Shown: one piece after another, positions 4,106 through 5,110 of the stretch | Layout: each line of letters opens with the position of its first letter | Position numbering within the stretch: the stretch's first letter is position 1 | From: Candidatus Aegiribacteria sp. | Lineage (GTDB): Bacteria; Fermentibacterota; Fermentibacteria; Fermentibacterales; JCC-6 | Direction of reading: 5' to 3' | Length of the DNA: 5,110 nt | NCBI GenBank assembly: GCA_030642525.1 | Contig: DAOWNO010000181.1 | Location: 1-5,110, forward strand | Notes under the pieces: model-generated | Databases searched by the model: none | What the model was told of the DNA's origin: nothing | What the model saw: only the letters and a program-made list of their open reading frames with translations | Made by a program: the position numbers and the translations under genes

Positions 4106-4154
4106 GATATAAGTGAAGTTCCCGGGGTTTTCATCAATACGATTTCCAGAAATT

Positions 4155-4976
4155 CTATCTTGCTACTGTGAACAGAGTGGAATTATCCAGTCCGGTCGAG
4201 CTGGAGAATCTGAGAACGTATATACCCTGACAGAAATCGGTCATCTCTATTTCACTCACACCCTCTGAAATCTGACTTGCATATATCATTCTGCCGTCCA
4301 TTGAGTAGAGCCGTACTATCCCTGATGTCCATACCTGTACGTTAAGGCAGTCATTCACCGGATTCGGATAACAGCCAAGATCATTCTGGTTGAAGGCTTC
4401 TGTTTCCTGCCAGTTCACAGCGACAACCGCATCGAGGTCGAACAGCCCGCCATCCTGCACATCATCGCCACAATCGGTCAGTCGCACATACTTGATCCAG
4501 GACAGGCCTGTATCGGCAAGATCAAACTGGTCACCGCCTGAAATATCAGGATTTGTCGGATCATCTCCGGTGGTTGGCCAGACACCCGCAAGGCCTTCAA
4601 GGGATTCTGGATCCCACGGGAACATCACCCAGTTGATCCCATCCTGGCTGACTTCGACAAAGGCACATTCCCTGAAGTAAATAGTGCCGAACTGGAATAC
4701 ATTCTCGAAGACTGAGAAATCCGGTCCGGCACCATCAAAAACGATATTATCGATGAACTCAAGCACAACCCATCCATTGGTGCCAAGTGTAAGAAGCTCC
4801 GATTCCGAGCAGGAGGGGAATGTGGTTGTCGCATCCGGATCAGGCGGACCAAGTATGTTCTCCGGGTAGTATTCCTGCCCGAATCCAGCTCCTTCTCCAT
4901 ACATTACATCCGGCGAGCCATCAGCCCAGGGATCAGCAGTAGAGATGCATATCAGAAATATCAGGGCAGAGGTCAT
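4155..4976 (-). CDS. Secreted surface protein with C-terminal Por/type IX sorting domain
   Basis: The 273-residue product starts with a short hydrophobic signal (MTSALIFLICISTA). A β-sandwich-like region follows to about residue 190, with YPENILGPPDPDATT, VFDGAGPDFSVFENVF, AFVEVSQDGINWVMFPW, GGDQFDLADTGLSWIKYVR and LFDLDAVVAVN. This set of motifs recurs in 'cell surface protein' families of FCB bacteria and has no known enzymatic activity. Residues 202-273 form a type A sorting domain: CYPNPVNDCLNVQV, then VRLYSMDGRMI, QGIYVLRF and the final TLFTVAR. Cys in the first and ninth positions of that motif is unusual. The ATG at 4976 is preferred over the in-frame ATG at 5093, because the extra 39 codons encode no signal and overlap the tail of the upstream gene in another frame. 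GGTGAAAG lies just upstream. The ligand is unknown. Confidence 0.8.
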   Translation of the reverse strand: MTSALIFLICISTADPWADGSPDVMYGEGAGFGQEYYPENILGPPDPDATTTFPSCSESELLTLGTNGWVVLEFIDNIVFDGAGPDFSVFENVFQFGTIYFRECAFVEVSQDGINWVMFPWDPESLEGLAGVWPTTGDDPTNPDISGGDQFDLADTGLSWIKYVRLTDCGDDVQDGGLFDLDAVVAVNWQETEAFNQNDLGCYPNPVNDCLNVQVWTSGIVRLYSMDGRMIYASQISEGVSEIEMTDFCQGIYVLRFSSSTGLDNSTLFTVAR

Positions 4977-4992
4977 GCTGCTTTCACCGTTT

Positions 4993-5110
4993 TCATCGCA
5001 GAACAGTAATTCTGGCGGACAGATTTCCGGAAACAACGGTATAAATGCCTTCAGGCAGATTGCAGGTACTGAGAACCGATGTGCCGGATTCATCAGACAT
5101 CGATGATTCC
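4993..5110 (-). CDS. C-terminal sorting tail of an upstream secreted protein (partial)
   Basis: On the - strand, in a frame different from the following gene, the last 38 codons of a protein enter from the right edge and end at TGA (complement of 4993-4995). The tail reads ...SGTSVLSTCNLPEGIYTVV and then SGNLSARITVLR. This is the closing part of a type IX-like sorting domain, whose pattern is 'SGxxVxSxxLPEGIYxVxxxxxxSxxxTVLR'. Only 16 bases separate its stop from the ATG at 4976, so the two secreted-protein genes are probably co-transcribed. The gene body and its function lie outside the window. The longer overlapping frame that starts at 5093 is rejected in favour of this one. Confidence 0.7.
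   Translation of the reverse strand, partial: ESSMSDESGTSVLSTCNLPEGIYTVVSGNLSARITVLR

Noticed and set aside
4106..4154. Possible bidirectional terminator between the convergent NlpC/P60 and surface-protein genes
   Set aside because: Only a short CCCGGG and weak 4-base pairs are present, with no stable stem plus T-run.
4390..4900. ORFs of 61-96 codons on both strands
   Set aside because: They are shadows within the secreted surface protein gene; Ser/Pro/Arg-rich with no motifs.

Overview
The window looks like chromosomal DNA of an uncultured anaerobic bacterium of the FCB superphylum type (for example Fermentibacterota, Eisenbacteria or a relative). This is inferred from secreted proteins that end in Por/type IX or FlgD-like sorting tails, a CotH remnant and an NlpC/P60 hydrolase. 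No rRNA, tRNA, CRISPR array or transposase was seen, so the taxonomy is tentative.

Left part (1 to about 1320) is clearly richer in A+T. It holds the last 37 codons of a nucleotidyltransferase-like protein, a doubtful small overlapping ORF, about 370 bases with no convincing gene, and a complete mazEF toxin-antitoxin operon with its own promoter and an operator-like dyad. It reads as an acquired toxin-antitoxin or defence segment.

Middle left (1328-1868, + strand) is gene debris in one translation register. First comes a C-terminal FlgD-like sorting tail with no gene body, cut off where the mazEF segment ends. Next is a decayed CotH gene that keeps its signal peptide region, its N-terminal motif and its C-terminal end but has lost the kinase core and carries a frameshift and stops.

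Middle (1881-3470, - strand) is a same-strand run. In transcription order it has an ArsR-family repressor with an 18-base operator-like dyad over its promoter, a small exported acidic protein with 13 cysteines, an unrecognised ORF of about 77 codons, and a GyrI-like small-molecule-binding protein. The ArsR regulator plus cysteine-rich exported protein is the most interesting unit: a probable metal- or thiol-responsive cassette whose effector protein I cannot assign to a named family.

Right part (3549-5110) has an exported NlpC/P60 cell-wall hydrolase on the + strand behind a near-consensus promoter. Converging on it are two tandem - strand genes for secreted surface proteins. One is a complete 273-residue protein with a C-terminal sorting domain. 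The other is only the last 38 codons of its upstream neighbour, in a different frame, and also ends in a sorting tail.
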